Source of the DNA: CAWBVG01 sp963792175
GTDB taxonomy: Bacteria; Acidobacteriota; Vicinamibacteria; Vicinamibacterales; CAVVIG01
NCBI GenBank assembly: GCA_963792175.1
Contig: CAWBVG010000034.1
Span: 1 to 64,000, forward strand
DNA length: 64,000 nt
Direction: 5' to 3'
How positions within the stretch are numbered: the first letter of the stretch is position 1; every line of letters begins with the position of its first letter. This document shows, in pieces, positions 47,284-56,244 of the stretch. The notes below the pieces were generated by a model that saw only the letters and a list, made by a program, of their open reading frames with translations, had not been told where the DNA came from and searched no databases. A program made the position numbers and the translations under genes.

Positions 47284-48546
47284 ATGTCCATAACCCTGAT
47301 TCCTCCGGTCATCACGCTAATCCTCGGTCTTGGTCTTGGCGCGCTGATCGGCTGGATCCTCACCCGCGCGGTTTTTGCGGAGCGCCTCAAGGCGCACCAG
47401 GTCGGTGAATCCCGCCTGCGCGAAGCCTTTCAGGCCCTCAGCGCCGACGCGCTCAGAACCAACAACGAAGCGTTCCTCACGCTCGCTGAATCGCGGCTGC
47501 GCGAAGCGCGGACCCAGGCGACCTCGGATATCGACCAGCGCAAGAAGGCGATCGAAGATCTGCTCGCGCCGATGGCCAGGACGCTGGAGCAGGTGGATCG
47601 CGAAGTCAAGGACGCCGAGCGCCGGCGCGTCGAATCGGGGGCCCAGCTGCTCCAGCGCATCGTGTCGCTGGATACCGCCGGGCAGAGCCTCCGCGATGAA
47701 ACGCGGCGCCTGACCGACGCGTTGAAGCGGCCCGGTGTCCGCGGGCGCTGGGGCGAGCTCCAGTTGAAGCGAGTCGTCGAGCTCGCCGGGATGGTGGAGC
47801 ATTGCGACTTCGAGGAGCAGCACACCTTCACCACCGACGAGCGCCGCATGCGCCCGGACGTCGTCGTTCGCCTGCCCGGCGGCAAGTACATCGTCATCGA
47901 CGCGAAAGCGCCGCTCGACGCCTACCTCAAAGCGCTCGAGGCGCCAGACGAGGCGTCGCGGCTGGCGCTGCTGGCCGACCATGCGCGTCAGGTGCGCGTG
48001 CACCTCACCCAGCTGGCTGCCAAGGGCTACGCCGATCACATCCAGCCCGGCCCCGATTTCGTCGTCATGTTCCTGCCCGGCGAGATGTTTCTCAGCGCCG
48101 CACTCGAGCAGGACCCGTCGCTCATCGAGTTTGGCGCCGTCGGCACCGGCCGGCCCGTCATCCCGGCGAGCCCGACGACGCTCATCGCGCTGCTTCGCGC
48201 GGTCGCCTACGGCTGGCAGCAGGAGGCGATGGAAGAGAACGCGCGCAAGATCAGCGAGCTTGGCAAAAACCTCTACGAAGCGGTCCGGACGTTGGGCAAT
48301 CATTTCCAGACGCTCGGCACGCGGTTGCAATCGACGCTGGAAGCGTACAATCAGTCGGTCGGTTCGCTCGAAGGCAACGTTCTCGTCAAGGCGCGCCGCT
48401 TCAGGGAGCTGCAGGCCGCCAACGGCGGCGAGGAGATCAAAACCCTCGAGCCCATCGACAAGATTCCGCGCCTGCTGCAGGCGCCGGAGCTGACCGGCGG
48501 GCTCCCGTTCCACGATGTCGAAGAAGAGGAAGTCCAGAAAGTCTGA
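47284..48546 (+). CDS. rmuC: DNA recombination protein RmuC
   Basis: A 420-residue protein. One N-terminal membrane helix (LIPPVITLILGLGLGALIGW) is followed by a coiled coil (ARTQATSDIDQRKKAIEDLL, RTLEQVDREVKDAERRRVES) and the RmuC nuclease-like core: RGRWGELQLKRVVELAGMVE, MRPDVVVRLPGGKYIVIDAK, FVVMFLPGEMFLSAALEQDP and TLIALLRAVAYGWQQEAMEE. The core is related to PD-(D/E)XK enzymes (D...DAK is visible). RmuC limits inversion at short inverted repeats in E. coli, notable in a genome rich in inverted repeats. The gene is intact and overlaps the GIY-YIG gene by 32 bases. Confidence 0.94.
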   Translation: MSITLIPPVITLILGLGLGALIGWILTRAVFAERLKAHQVGESRLREAFQALSADALRTNNEAFLTLAESRLREARTQATSDIDQRKKAIEDLLAPMARTLEQVDREVKDAERRRVESGAQLLQRIVSLDTAGQSLRDETRRLTDALKRPGVRGRWGELQLKRVVELAGMVEHCDFEEQHTFTTDERRMRPDVVVRLPGGKYIVIDAKAPLDAYLKALEAPDEASRLALLADHARQVRVHLTQLAAKGYADHIQPGPDFVVMFLPGEMFLSAALEQDPSLIEFGAVGTGRPVIPASPTTLIALLRAVAYGWQQEAMEENARKISELGKNLYEAVRTLGNHFQTLGTRLQSTLEAYNQSVGSLEGNVLVKARRFRELQAANGGEEIKTLEPIDKIPRLLQAPELTGGLPFHDVEEEEVQKV

Positions 48547-48823
48547 TCACCACAGCGTGTACGTCGTCTTTCTGCGCAACCCGAAGGGCGATGGCAAAGC
48601 CGGCTATTACGTCGGCATGACCGGCCTCTCCCCCGAACAGCGCTTTCACAATCACAAGCGCGGCCTCAAAGCCGCGCGCGTCGTCAGGCGCTGCGGCGAA
48701 CGCCTCGTGCCGCGGCTCTACGAGCACCTCAACCCGATGCCGTACGCCAAGGCGCTGCAGATGGAGGCGGACCTGGCCGACAGCCTTCGCAAACGCGGCT
48801 ACACGGTCTACGGCGGTCACTGA
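48515..48823 (+). CDS. Small GIY-YIG nuclease-like protein
   Basis: A 102-residue protein with VYVVFLRNPKG in place of the GIY strand and GYYVGMTGLSPEQRFHNHKR as the YIG strand with the conserved Arg. A later Glu in ALQMEADLADSLRKRGYTVY matches the catalytic Glu of GIY-YIG domains. The basic N-terminus is MSKKRKSRKS. It overlaps rmuC at its start and the metallopeptidase gene at its stop (TGATG), so the three are translated together. Single-domain GIY-YIG proteins of this size cut or sense DNA structures; the target is unknown. Confidence 0.8.
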   Translation: MSKKRKSRKSDHHSVYVVFLRNPKGDGKAGYYVGMTGLSPEQRFHNHKRGLKAARVVRRCGERLVPRLYEHLNPMPYAKALQMEADLADSLRKRGYTVYGGH

Positions 48824-49507
48824 TGCAGCTGGGTCTTCCGCTCGAACCGTGCCCGGGCATCCCGAGCCCCGACTCCCGAACCCGAGCCCCGACTCCCGAA
48901 CCCCGAGTCCCGACTTCCGAACCCCGAGCCCCGACTCCCGAATCCCGAGCCCCGAATCCCGAGCCCCGAATCCCGAATCCCGTCTTCGTGCGGCATCCTC
49001 GCGCGCGCCGATACCTGATTCGCGTCGAAGACGATGGCCGCGTCCGGATTACCGTGCCGCGGTGGGGATCGAAGCGCGAGGCGGCGGCGTTCGCCGAGAG
49101 GGAGCACGCGTGGATTGAAAAGCAGCGCGCCCGTGTCGCCGGCCAGCGCGCGACCTCGGCGCGCGAGCCGATGCCGACGGAGATCGAACGCGAGTTGAGG
49201 AACCGGGCGAAGCGCGAGCTGCCGAGCAGGTTACTGGAGCTCGCGCGCTCGACACGCGCTGACCGTGACGCGCGTCAGCATCCGCAATCAGCGCTGGCGC
49301 TGGGGATCGTGTTCGCGAAACGGCCACATCTGCCTGAACTGGCGGCTGATACAGATGCCGGACGCGGTGCGCGACTACGTGATGATCCACGAGCTGATGC
49401 ACCTGCGGCGCATGGACCACTCGCCGAAGTTCTGGAAGCTGGTCGAAGCGGCGTGCCCAACGTTCCAGACGTCGCGCGCGTACCTCCGAGCACTGTCACG
49501 CGGCTAG
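48823..49507 (+). CDS. YgjP-like (M48/SprT-like) zinc metallopeptidase with repeat-encoded N-terminal linker
   Basis: About 228 residues. After MQLGLPLEPCPG comes a 40-residue Pro/Ser/Arg-rich stretch (RAPTPEPRVPTSEPRAPTPE is typical) encoded entirely by CCCGAGC/CCCGAAT words. The YgjP domain follows: ARRYLIRVEDDGRVRITVPR, then WGSKREAAAFAEREHAWIEK. After one extra base near 49250 it continues VSIRNQRWRWGSCSRNGHIC and the zinc motif YVMIHELMHLRRMDHSPKFW (HExxH). Family members are small cytoplasmic metalloproteases. The gene overlaps the GIY-YIG gene by one base. The repeat-coded linker is not a normal family feature. Confidence 0.85.
48866..48985. repeat. Direct array of CCCGACT / CCCGAAC / CCCGAGC / CCCGAAT words within a coding region
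   Basis: About 16 units of 7-8 bases share the CCCGA core followed by CT, AC, GC, GT or AT. All are in one orientation. The mixed 7- and 8-base steps still keep the metallopeptidase frame open from end to end. Confidence 0.93.
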
Positions 49508-49596
49508 CTTCTACGCGGTTCCTGCCAGCGAGCACCCAGCCCCGCGAGTCCCTTCCATCTCGGTTCCAGGCAGCTAGTTGTCGACGAAGTAGCGGG

Positions 49597-51256
49597 TCAG
49601 CGCCCGCGTTTGAAGACGCGCCTGACGTCGAGGCCGAACGACGGCTCCTTGACGGTGCCGCCGATCTTGATCGGAATGGCGCTGCCGCCGCCGTCCTTCT
49701 TGAAGAGCGGATCGACGACCTTGAGCAGCAGCCCCTTGATGCCGCCGACGGTCTGCGACACCTTCGCGTCCATCAGCAGCCGGCCGGTGAACGCCAGCGT
49801 CTCGGGCTTCAGGGCGAACTGTCCGGCGAGCTGCACCTGTGCACCGGGCGCCGCGAACGAGAGATCCGGCAGCGCGATGACGCCGTCGGCGAGCTTGAAA
49901 CGCCCCTGGAAATTGGCGACGACGTTGTCCTTCGGGGCGTCGACGTCCTTCGCCCGGGCGCGGTGGCTCAGCTCGTTGATCTTGGCCTGCACGTCAATGC
50001 TCGTGAAGCGCGCCCTGGCGATCGCGAACCGGCCATCGAGTCGCAGCCGATCGACGACGTCGGTCTTGCCGGGCGGCAGAAGGAACTTGGTCGTCATCTG
50101 CAGGCCGCCGGTCATCAGCGGCTTCGGATCCTTCACCGCCATGAACAGCATGTCCTCGATGCGCGCTTTGTCGAGCTTCACGTCGAGAGTGACGGTCCGG
50201 CCATGCTGATTGGGCGGGCCGTCCAGCACCGCCCCGCTCGCCAGCAGGTGCGACCCGAGAAAGTTCGCGTCGATCTTCTCGAGGCGCGTGTCGCCGTTCG
50301 TCCCGTCCACCAGCGAACGGTATTTGGCGTGCAGCGCGAACGGATGCCCGCTGACGCGGAGGGTGAAGTCCGGCGTGTGGGTTTCGCCGTCGACCAGGAT
50401 GCGATCGAGCGTGCCGCTGAAGGAGCCCTTGGACGACAGCATGCCGGAGATCCCCTCGAACACGCTCAGGTCCGCTCGTGCGAAATCGAACGCCCCGTCG
50501 AGGGGCGTGAGCCCCGGGTCGTCGCGCTCCCACGGGCCGAACGTGCCGCTCGTCGTGATTTCTCCGGGCGGGACGCCGTTGGTGAGCGTCGCCTGAAAGG
50601 GCATCGCTTCGTTCGCGCCGACGTTGTGCATCTCCAGCGTATGGATCGCCCACACCTTCGGCGTCTTGTTCGGTTTATCGGGCACGATGATCAGCCGCGC
50701 ATCGCGGGTCTCCAGCGTGTCGATGACGACGGTCTTCTCCAGGGACTCGCTCATCCGCGCTGCCGGCCCGATGTCCCTGGCCCTTGTCGGATGACTCTTT
50801 CGAGTGGTCGTTGAGGTCCCCGTGGTCCGGCGGCACGCTGATCTCGAGCCCCTCGAGCTGAACATGCGCCACGTGCTTGCGCCAGAGACCCGTCATGGTG
50901 GCGTCGACGGAGAAGCCTTTGATGGCGATCAGCGGCGGCACGTCGGTGCGCCCGTTCTTCCGGATGATGAGGTCCTTGCCTTCGGCGCGAAGGCCGGGAA
51001 AGACGCGCACCTGCAGGTCGCCCAGCTCAACCGCGCTGTCGAGCCGTTCTGAAAGCGTGGCGATCATGCGCCGCCGGAGGGTATCCGACGACATCGGGAC
51101 CGCCGCGATGAACCCCACGACGACGGTCACCGCGAGGACTGCGAGACCGATTGCGGTCCAAAACCACCAACGACGAAAGACGCGCGGCGCCACACCTAAG
51201 GCAGAGCAGGACTCGTGCCAGAGCTTGACGTCTTCGGAAAGGCCTGGCGCACGCAT
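49597..51256 (-). CDS. AsmA-like protein
   Basis: About 550 residues with one N-terminal membrane helix (RRWWFWTAIGLAVLAVTVVV) and a long repetitive beta-rich periplasmic part, as in the AsmA/YhdP bridge-like lipid-transfer family. Blocks: LSERLDSAVELGDLQVRVFP, VDATMTGLWRKHVAHVQLEG, LTPLDGAFDFARADLSVFEG, MTGGLQMTTKFLLPPGKTDV and the family-typical C-terminus GQFALKPETLAFTGRLLMDA, ending GGTVKEPSFGLDVRRVFKRG. One frame change lies near 50775. The start is uncertain: the open frame reaches 51256, but a GTG about 20 codons further in would remove a non-conserved leader. These proteins help move phospholipid to the outer membrane. Confidence 0.8.
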
Positions 51257-51271
51257 CCGCGCGCGAAGGCT

Positions 51272-51989
51272 TCAGCTGAGCGACGCACGCTGCACACCGA
51301 ACGGACAGATAGCTGTCGGCAGTGCGGCGATCGCTGCCGGGCACACCCACGTCAGCCAGCCCCACGGCGACGCGGATGCGTAGGTCGCGTAGGCCACCCA
51401 CACCAGCAACTCGAAGACATAGCTCGGGTGCCGGGAAGTACCGCCACAGCCCGGTCTGGCACACGCGGCCGCGGTTCACCGGGTCCGACTTGAAGCGTTC
51501 GAGTTGACGGTCGGCGGCCACCTCGCCGGTGAACGCCAGCATCCAGAGACCGGCCCCGACGAACTCGAACGGCGAGAAGCCTTCGCGCGGGTTGACGGCC
51601 GCCACCAGCGCGGGCAGGGAGAAGCACACCACGACGATCGCGTGCGCCTCGAAGAACCAGAAGAACCACGCGTTCGCGTTGCCGCCGTGCCTCTGACGCA
51701 GATCCGCATAGCGACCCTCTTCAGCCCGGCCGAACACCTGCTGGTACAGGACATGGACGGTGAGGCGCGCGCCCCACGAGCCCATCATGAACGCGATCGC
51801 GGACCGTCGCGGCGCCCAGCCGCCGCCGAATACGGCATACAGGACGGCGAGGCCGCCGACAAGGAACGCGCTGCCGCCGTCCACGATGCCCGCGTTGTGG
51901 AGTCTCAGGTGCCAGAGCCAGAGCAGCGCCATCACGGTCGCGGCGAGAATCCATCCGGCTCCGGCCAGGGAAAGCATCAACGCGCACAT
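51272..51989 (-). CDS. DUF1295 (steroid 5-alpha-reductase-like) membrane protein
   Basis: About 240 residues with several membrane helices (AGWILAATVMALLWLWHLRL, GSAFLVGGLAVLYAVFGGGW, IVVVCFSLPALVAAVNPREG). Blocks diagnostic of DUF1295 are GSWGARLTVHVLYQQVFGRA, NAWFFWFFEAHAIVVVCFSL, LAFTGEVAADRQLERFKSDP and TGLWRYFRHPSYVFELLVW, the last after deleting one C near 51440. The expected C-terminal EAQALRSRG..Y motif was not found; the frame ends CPFGVQRASLS at 51272, so either more indels or a divergent end are present. It probably reduces a steroid- or terpenoid-like double bond. The downstream AsmA-like gene is 15 bases away. Confidence 0.8.
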
Positions 51990-52003
51990 GTTACCCTTCG
52001 TCG

Positions 52004-54672
52004 TTGCCCTCCCAGCGCTGGCGTCGTTCAATCCGGAAGCTGCTGACGTGCGCCGCCGCTTGTGCCGTGACTGTGGCCTGTGGCCGGTCTCGCGCGGGCA
52101 CGGCGCCGCTGTTGGAACCGCCGGGCCGCGATTCACAGGCGCGCATCGTCGGTGACACGGCGGTGCTCGTCAACGGCCGGCGCGTGACGCCTGCCGGTCG
52201 AGTGCTGCGGACGCAGTCATACGCGTGGGGGCTGGCGTTGAGCCCCGATGGCACGCGCGCGGCGGTGATGAACAGGGACGCGTTCGAGCTCGTCGATCTG
52301 CGCGAGCCGTACGCGGTGCGGCGCGTGCCGCCGATTGGCACGAAGTCCGAGGAGCGCGGGACCGGATCGTACATGGGCGCCGCCTTCTCGCCGGACGGCG
52401 CGTCGTTCTATTACAGCAGCGCGAATGAAGGACGGATCCTGGTCCTCGATGTCGCCACAGACGCGATGGTCGGCGCTATCGATCTGAACACCAATGGATT
52501 CGCCGACAGCTTCGCGGGCGATCTCGCGCTCAGCCGCGACGGCCGCCGACTCTTTGTCGTCGATCAATTCAACTACCGGCTGGTGACCGTCGACGTCGAA
52601 TCGAGAAAGGTCGTGCAGTCGGTCCGGGTCGGACGCAATCCGTTTGCGGTGACCTTGTCTCCCGACGAACGGTTCGCGTGGGTCTCCAACGTCGGCATGT
52701 TCGAGTACCCGCTCGTGCCCGGCGTCACCCGCGAGACGCGCGCCGAGCGCGGCCTGCCGTTTCCGGCGTACGGCGTGCCATCGAAGGAGGCCGAAGAAGG
52801 CGTCGCGGTCGGCGGCATCCGCGTACCGGGGCTGGGCAGCCCGAACCATCCCGACGCGATGTCGGTCTTCGGCGTCGACCTGGCGGCGGGGACCGTCGTG
52901 CAACGCATCAAGACCGGCTATCTGGTGGGCGTGGATCGCGACGACATCACCACCGTCGGCGGCGCCAGTCCCGGCGCGCTGGTCGCCGGCCGCGAACGCG
53001 TGTATGTCGCCAACGCCACCAACGACACGATCTCGATCATCGACTCGGCCGGCGGCGCCGTCCTGGCGGAGATCGAGCTGACCGTGCCGCGTCTGGAGCA
53101 GTTGCGCGGCGTACTGCCGTTCGGGATGGCGGTGACCGCCGATGAAACGCGACTCTATGTCGCGTGCGCCGGGCTGAATGCGGTGGCGGTGATCGATCTC
53201 GGCGCCCGCCGGCTCGAAGGCTACATTCCAGCCGGCTGGTTTCCCTCGATGGTCGCGCTCGCGAACCACGATCGCACGCTGATCGTCAGCAGCGCAAAAG
53301 GGTTGGGATCAGGACCGAACGGCGGCCGGGGATTCGTGGATCCGCCGCAAGGCGCGACTGCCGTCGACGTCATGAAGGGCACATTGCAGATCGTGGCGGT
53401 GCCCGACGCGCGCGAGCTCGCGCTGCAGACGCAGCGCGTCATCGACAACACCTACCAGACCTACCTCGCCAGCCTCGCGGACGCCCACCCTTCGCGAGGC
53501 AGGCCTACCTGGGCATCAAGCACGTGGTGTTCATCGTCAAGGAGAACCGGACGTTCGATCAGGTGTTCGGCGCGCGTCCGCGCGTCAACGGCGACGCGTC
53601 GCTGGCGGAGCTCGGCGGCCGCGTGTCGCCCAACCACCAGGCGCTCGCGGATCGCTTCACGCTGTTCAACAACTTCTACTGCGACAGCGATCAGTCGAAC
53701 ACCGGTCATCGCTGGGTCGTCGGCGTCTATCCCAACGAATGGGTCGAGGTGAACGCACGGTCGCGGATCGAGGCCAGGCTGTTCAGCACGGCTCCCGGCC
53801 GGCGCTACGTCGCGGGCACCGCCGCGACCGTTCTACCCGAGGACTACAACGAGGCCGGCGCGCTCTGGGAGCACCTCACGCGCCACGGCGTCTCGTTCTA
53901 CAACTTCGGGTTCGGAACCGAGATGCCGGCATCGCTCGAGCAACAGATGTTCAAGGAGACCGGCATCCGGATGAGCGTCAGCTTCCCACTGCCGAAGCCG
54001 CTCTTCGATCGCACGTCGCGTCTCTATCCGACGTTCAACATGGCGATTCCGGATCAGTACCGGGTCGACGTGTTCGAGCAGGAGCTGCGCGAGCGGTGGG
54101 AGAGCGGCCGCGAGCCGTTTCCACAGCTCGTGACGATGGTCCTGCCGCAGGATCACCTGACGGAGCCGCATCCCGAAGACGGCTACCCGTTTCGCGAGTC
54201 CTACATGGCGGACAACGACCTCGCGCTCGGCCGCATCATGCAGACGCTGTCGCACAGCCGCTGGTGGCCTGACATGCTGGTGATTGTCGCGGAAGACGAT
54301 CCGCAAGGCGGTCGCGATCACGTCGACGCGCATCGATCGATTCTGATGCTCGCCGGCCCGCACGTCCGGCGCGGCTACGTGTCGCCGACGCTCGCGAGCT
54401 TCGGGTCGATCATGAGACTGCTTTTCCTGGTGCTGGGTCTCCCTCCGCTCAACCAGTTCGACGCCGTGGCTTCTCTGCCGATTGACGCCTTCTCGCCGAT
54501 CGCCGATCGAGCGCCGTACGACGCGAAGCGGCCGGATCGCCGTCTCTTCGATCCGGACGCGGCGCTCAAGCCATTCGATCGCCGGTTCAACTGGAAGGCG
54601 CTCGCCGCGTCGCCGGTGATGGACGATCCGGACGACATGCGCCGCCAGCTTCCGCCTCAGCCCCGCCGCTAG
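52004..54672 (+). CDS. Beta-propeller phosphoesterase lipoprotein (YVTN domain + phospholipase C/acid phosphatase-like domain)
   Basis: About 890 residues. The lipobox is in CAAACAVTVACGRS. The N-terminal half is a YVTN-type seven-bladed propeller: LALSPDGTRAAVMNRDAFEL, GRILVLDVATDAMVGAIDLN, RRLFVVDQFNYRLVTVDVES and VYVANATNDTISIIDSAGGA. The C-terminal half is the phosphoesterase family (PF04185), with HVVFIVKENRTFDQVFGARP, NFYCDSDQSNTGHRWVVGVY and AEDDPQGGRDHVDAHRSILM carrying metal ligands. One frame change lies near 53490 in the inter-domain linker. The start is a weak TTG at 52004, only 14 bases from the divergent DUF1295 start. It may cleave phospholipids or phosphate esters outside the cell. 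Confidence 0.88.
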
Positions 54673-54710
54673 CGCCGCTTCGTTCCCGTCCTTGCGGGTT
54701 TGTTAGTTTT

Positions 54711-54765
54711 TACTTTCCTCTTACTTTTTTTTACCTTTTAACTTTTGCCTTTTGCCTTTAACTGT
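54711..54765. repeat. AACTTTT-type word array at the 3' end of the YjbR gene
   Basis: The words TTTTTACTTTC, CTCTTACTTTT, TTTTACC, TTTTAACTTTT, GCCTTTT and GCCTTTAACTG run in one orientation. The array lies between convergent genes and encodes the lysine-rich tail of the YjbR protein. Same family as 31022-31214. Confidence 0.85.
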
Positions 54766-55071
54766 GCCGACCGCCAGCTGCCATGCGAGCGTCATGGCCT
54801 CGCCGAGCGTCTCCTCGTCCACCGCGCTCAGGTGCACCATCGTGCAGCCTTGACGTCCCCACGCGCCGCTGGCCGGCATGAACGTCGCTGGATGCTGGTG
54901 TATGAAATCGCGCTGCTGATCCAGTGTCATCTTCACCATGCCTTGCTTGCCGTCAGGGTGCAGCGTCGCGAAGATCCGTCCGTTGACACGGAAGTCGGGG
55001 TGCGCCATGTGCTCGCCTTCGATGGCGTCCTGCATGCGCAGCGCGATCGTCCGGAAGTCGTTGGGTTTCAT
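54721..55071 (-). CDS. MmcQ/YjbR family protein with repeat-encoded lysine tail
   Basis: A 116-residue protein of the YjbR fold (DUF419, PF04237): FRTIALRMQDAIEGEHMAHP, FRVNGRIFATLHPDGKQGMV, MTLDQQRDFIHQHPATFMPA and LGEAMTLAWQLAVG. The ATG at 55071 begins MKPNDF, the normal family start; the open frame upstream is not conserved. The last 12 residues (KGKRQKLKGKKK) come from an AAAGTTAAAAGG-type array and are absent from normal family members. YjbR proteins have a CyaY-like fold and may bind DNA; function is unclear. Confidence 0.88.
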   Translation of the reverse strand: MKPNDFRTIALRMQDAIEGEHMAHPDFRVNGRIFATLHPDGKQGMVKMTLDQQRDFIHQHPATFMPASGAWGRQGCTMVHLSAVDEETLGEAMTLAWQLAVGTVKGKRQKLKGKKK

Positions 55072-55380
55072 CGGCTCAGTGTAGAGGAAGAGGCGGAAAG
55101 GTTGGACGTCGCGCTGGCCGGCAGCGCAGGCCTGCCGACACCATCCACGCCAGCATTCCGATACGGAATCGCTGGTTGATGTTCCTCGATCGTCTCGATC
55201 CGAAGATGTCCGGCTGCTCATCGCCGCCGGAAGCGCGACTGTCCAACAAGGAGCAAGCGGCCTGCCACCCGGGCCGCATGGAAATCCCGGTATGTTCTGC
55301 GCTAACTCGCCGGGGCAGTCTTCCTGTCGTCAGACTTTTCTGCTGAAATCCGGGAGCTTAAGTAGCGCTGCTGCAGAAGG
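55072..55380. other. Intergenic region with no supported gene
   Basis: About 310 bases between two minus-strand genes. Only short shadow frames are visible. No tandem word array or strong hairpin was recognised. Confidence 0.5.
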
Positions 55381-55908
55381 TCACTTGTCCGGTTGGAACG
55401 AGGCGAGCATCTGCTCGAACTTCTGCTGGTTCGCGGCGATCGTCTTCGCCGGGCCGGTCAGCTTGACGAAGATGTTCCCCCCGGACGCTGTGACAATCGC
55501 CCCGAGCAGGCGATATCCCTGCACCGTGGCTGCGGAGGCGGCCATCGGACCGCCCATTCCCGAGTACTCGCCGGCGGTGTCGATCGTCGTGATTGTCAGG
55601 CCGTGGCTTGTCCGCTTGGCGATCTGCGCGGGGGCGACCTTTCCGTTCGGGTCCTTGAACTGGCTCTTCCACCGCTCCAGGTTGGCTTCGACCGTGCCGC
55701 CCTGGCCGGCGCCGAAGAAGTACACGCCGCACTCGGCGCCCGCCTTGTCGCCGGCCGCTGGAGCGATTCGATACGTCGCAGCCCGCATCGGGCGGGATCC
55801 CTCGTTGGCCCATCCGTCGGGCGCGGTCCATCGTACTCCCGCGGCGGATTCGGCGAGCACGCTCGCGGACAACAAAACGAGTGACGCCACCACGATCGCG
55901 TTTCGCAT
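55381..55908 (-). CDS. Secreted protein of unknown function
   Basis: A 175-residue protein with a signal peptide (MRNAIVVASLVLLSASVLAE). The mature domain reads RWTAPDGWANEGSRPMRAAT, CGVYFFGAGQGGTVEANLER, then TIDTAGEYSGMGG and IVTASGGNIFVKLTGPAKTI. The arrangement (W..P..W, a central GQGG, a final helix NQQKFEQMLASFQP) is seen in a PsbP-like group of small secreted bacterial proteins, but I cannot name the family with certainty. No active-site motif is seen. The gene is intact. Confidence 0.7.
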   Translation of the reverse strand: MRNAIVVASLVLLSASVLAESAAGVRWTAPDGWANEGSRPMRAATYRIAPAAGDKAGAECGVYFFGAGQGGTVEANLERWKSQFKDPNGKVAPAQIAKRTSHGLTITTIDTAGEYSGMGGPMAASAATVQGYRLLGAIVTASGGNIFVKLTGPAKTIAANQQKFEQMLASFQPDK

Positions 55909-55935
55909 GACCGCAGTATATCGTCCGGCGCTGTC

Positions 55936-56235
55936 TCAGCCGCGTCTGAGCTTTTCGATCTTGGCGTCGCGATCCGACGTGAGCCGTTCGCGATCGCGGC
56001 GGTACATCTCGGTCAGCGTCTCACGCTCGGCGGGATCGAATGTGGCTCGCATCTTCGACTGATACAAGACTTCCTGTTCGGCGATCTTGGAGTCGTAGAA
56101 GTTTCGGGCCTCCCCGATGGCTGCCTTCTGCTCGTCGGTCAGGCTCACCGCTTCGATGCCCGCATCGGCGTCCTTTTTCTTCAGACGCTCCATCGCCAGC
56201 TCGTATGACGATTTCATTCCGGAGTCATCAGCCAT
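55936..56235 (-). CDS. Small helical coiled-coil protein of unknown function
   Basis: A 99-residue protein: MADDSGMKSSYELAMERLKK, then KDADAGIEAVSLTDEQKAAI. It is almost wholly charged and helical, with heptad-like spacing in ARNFYDSKIAEQEVLYQSKM and YRRDRERLTSDRDAKIEKLR. I recall short proteins with the same SSYELAMERLKKKD start in acidobacterial genomes, of unknown role. It lies 27 bases upstream of the secreted-protein gene and 9 bases downstream of the M29 gene, probably one transcript. Confidence 0.75.
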   Translation of the reverse strand: MADDSGMKSSYELAMERLKKKDADAGIEAVSLTDEQKAAIGEARNFYDSKIAEQEVLYQSKMRATFDPAERETLTEMYRRDRERLTSDRDAKIEKLRRG

Positions 56236-56244
56236 GTCTTAATT

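Noticed and set aside
48823..50814. Very long plus-strand frame continuing past the YgjP protease
   Set aside because: The conserved HExxH part of the protease is in another frame after about 49250, and the rest is antisense to the AsmA-like gene.
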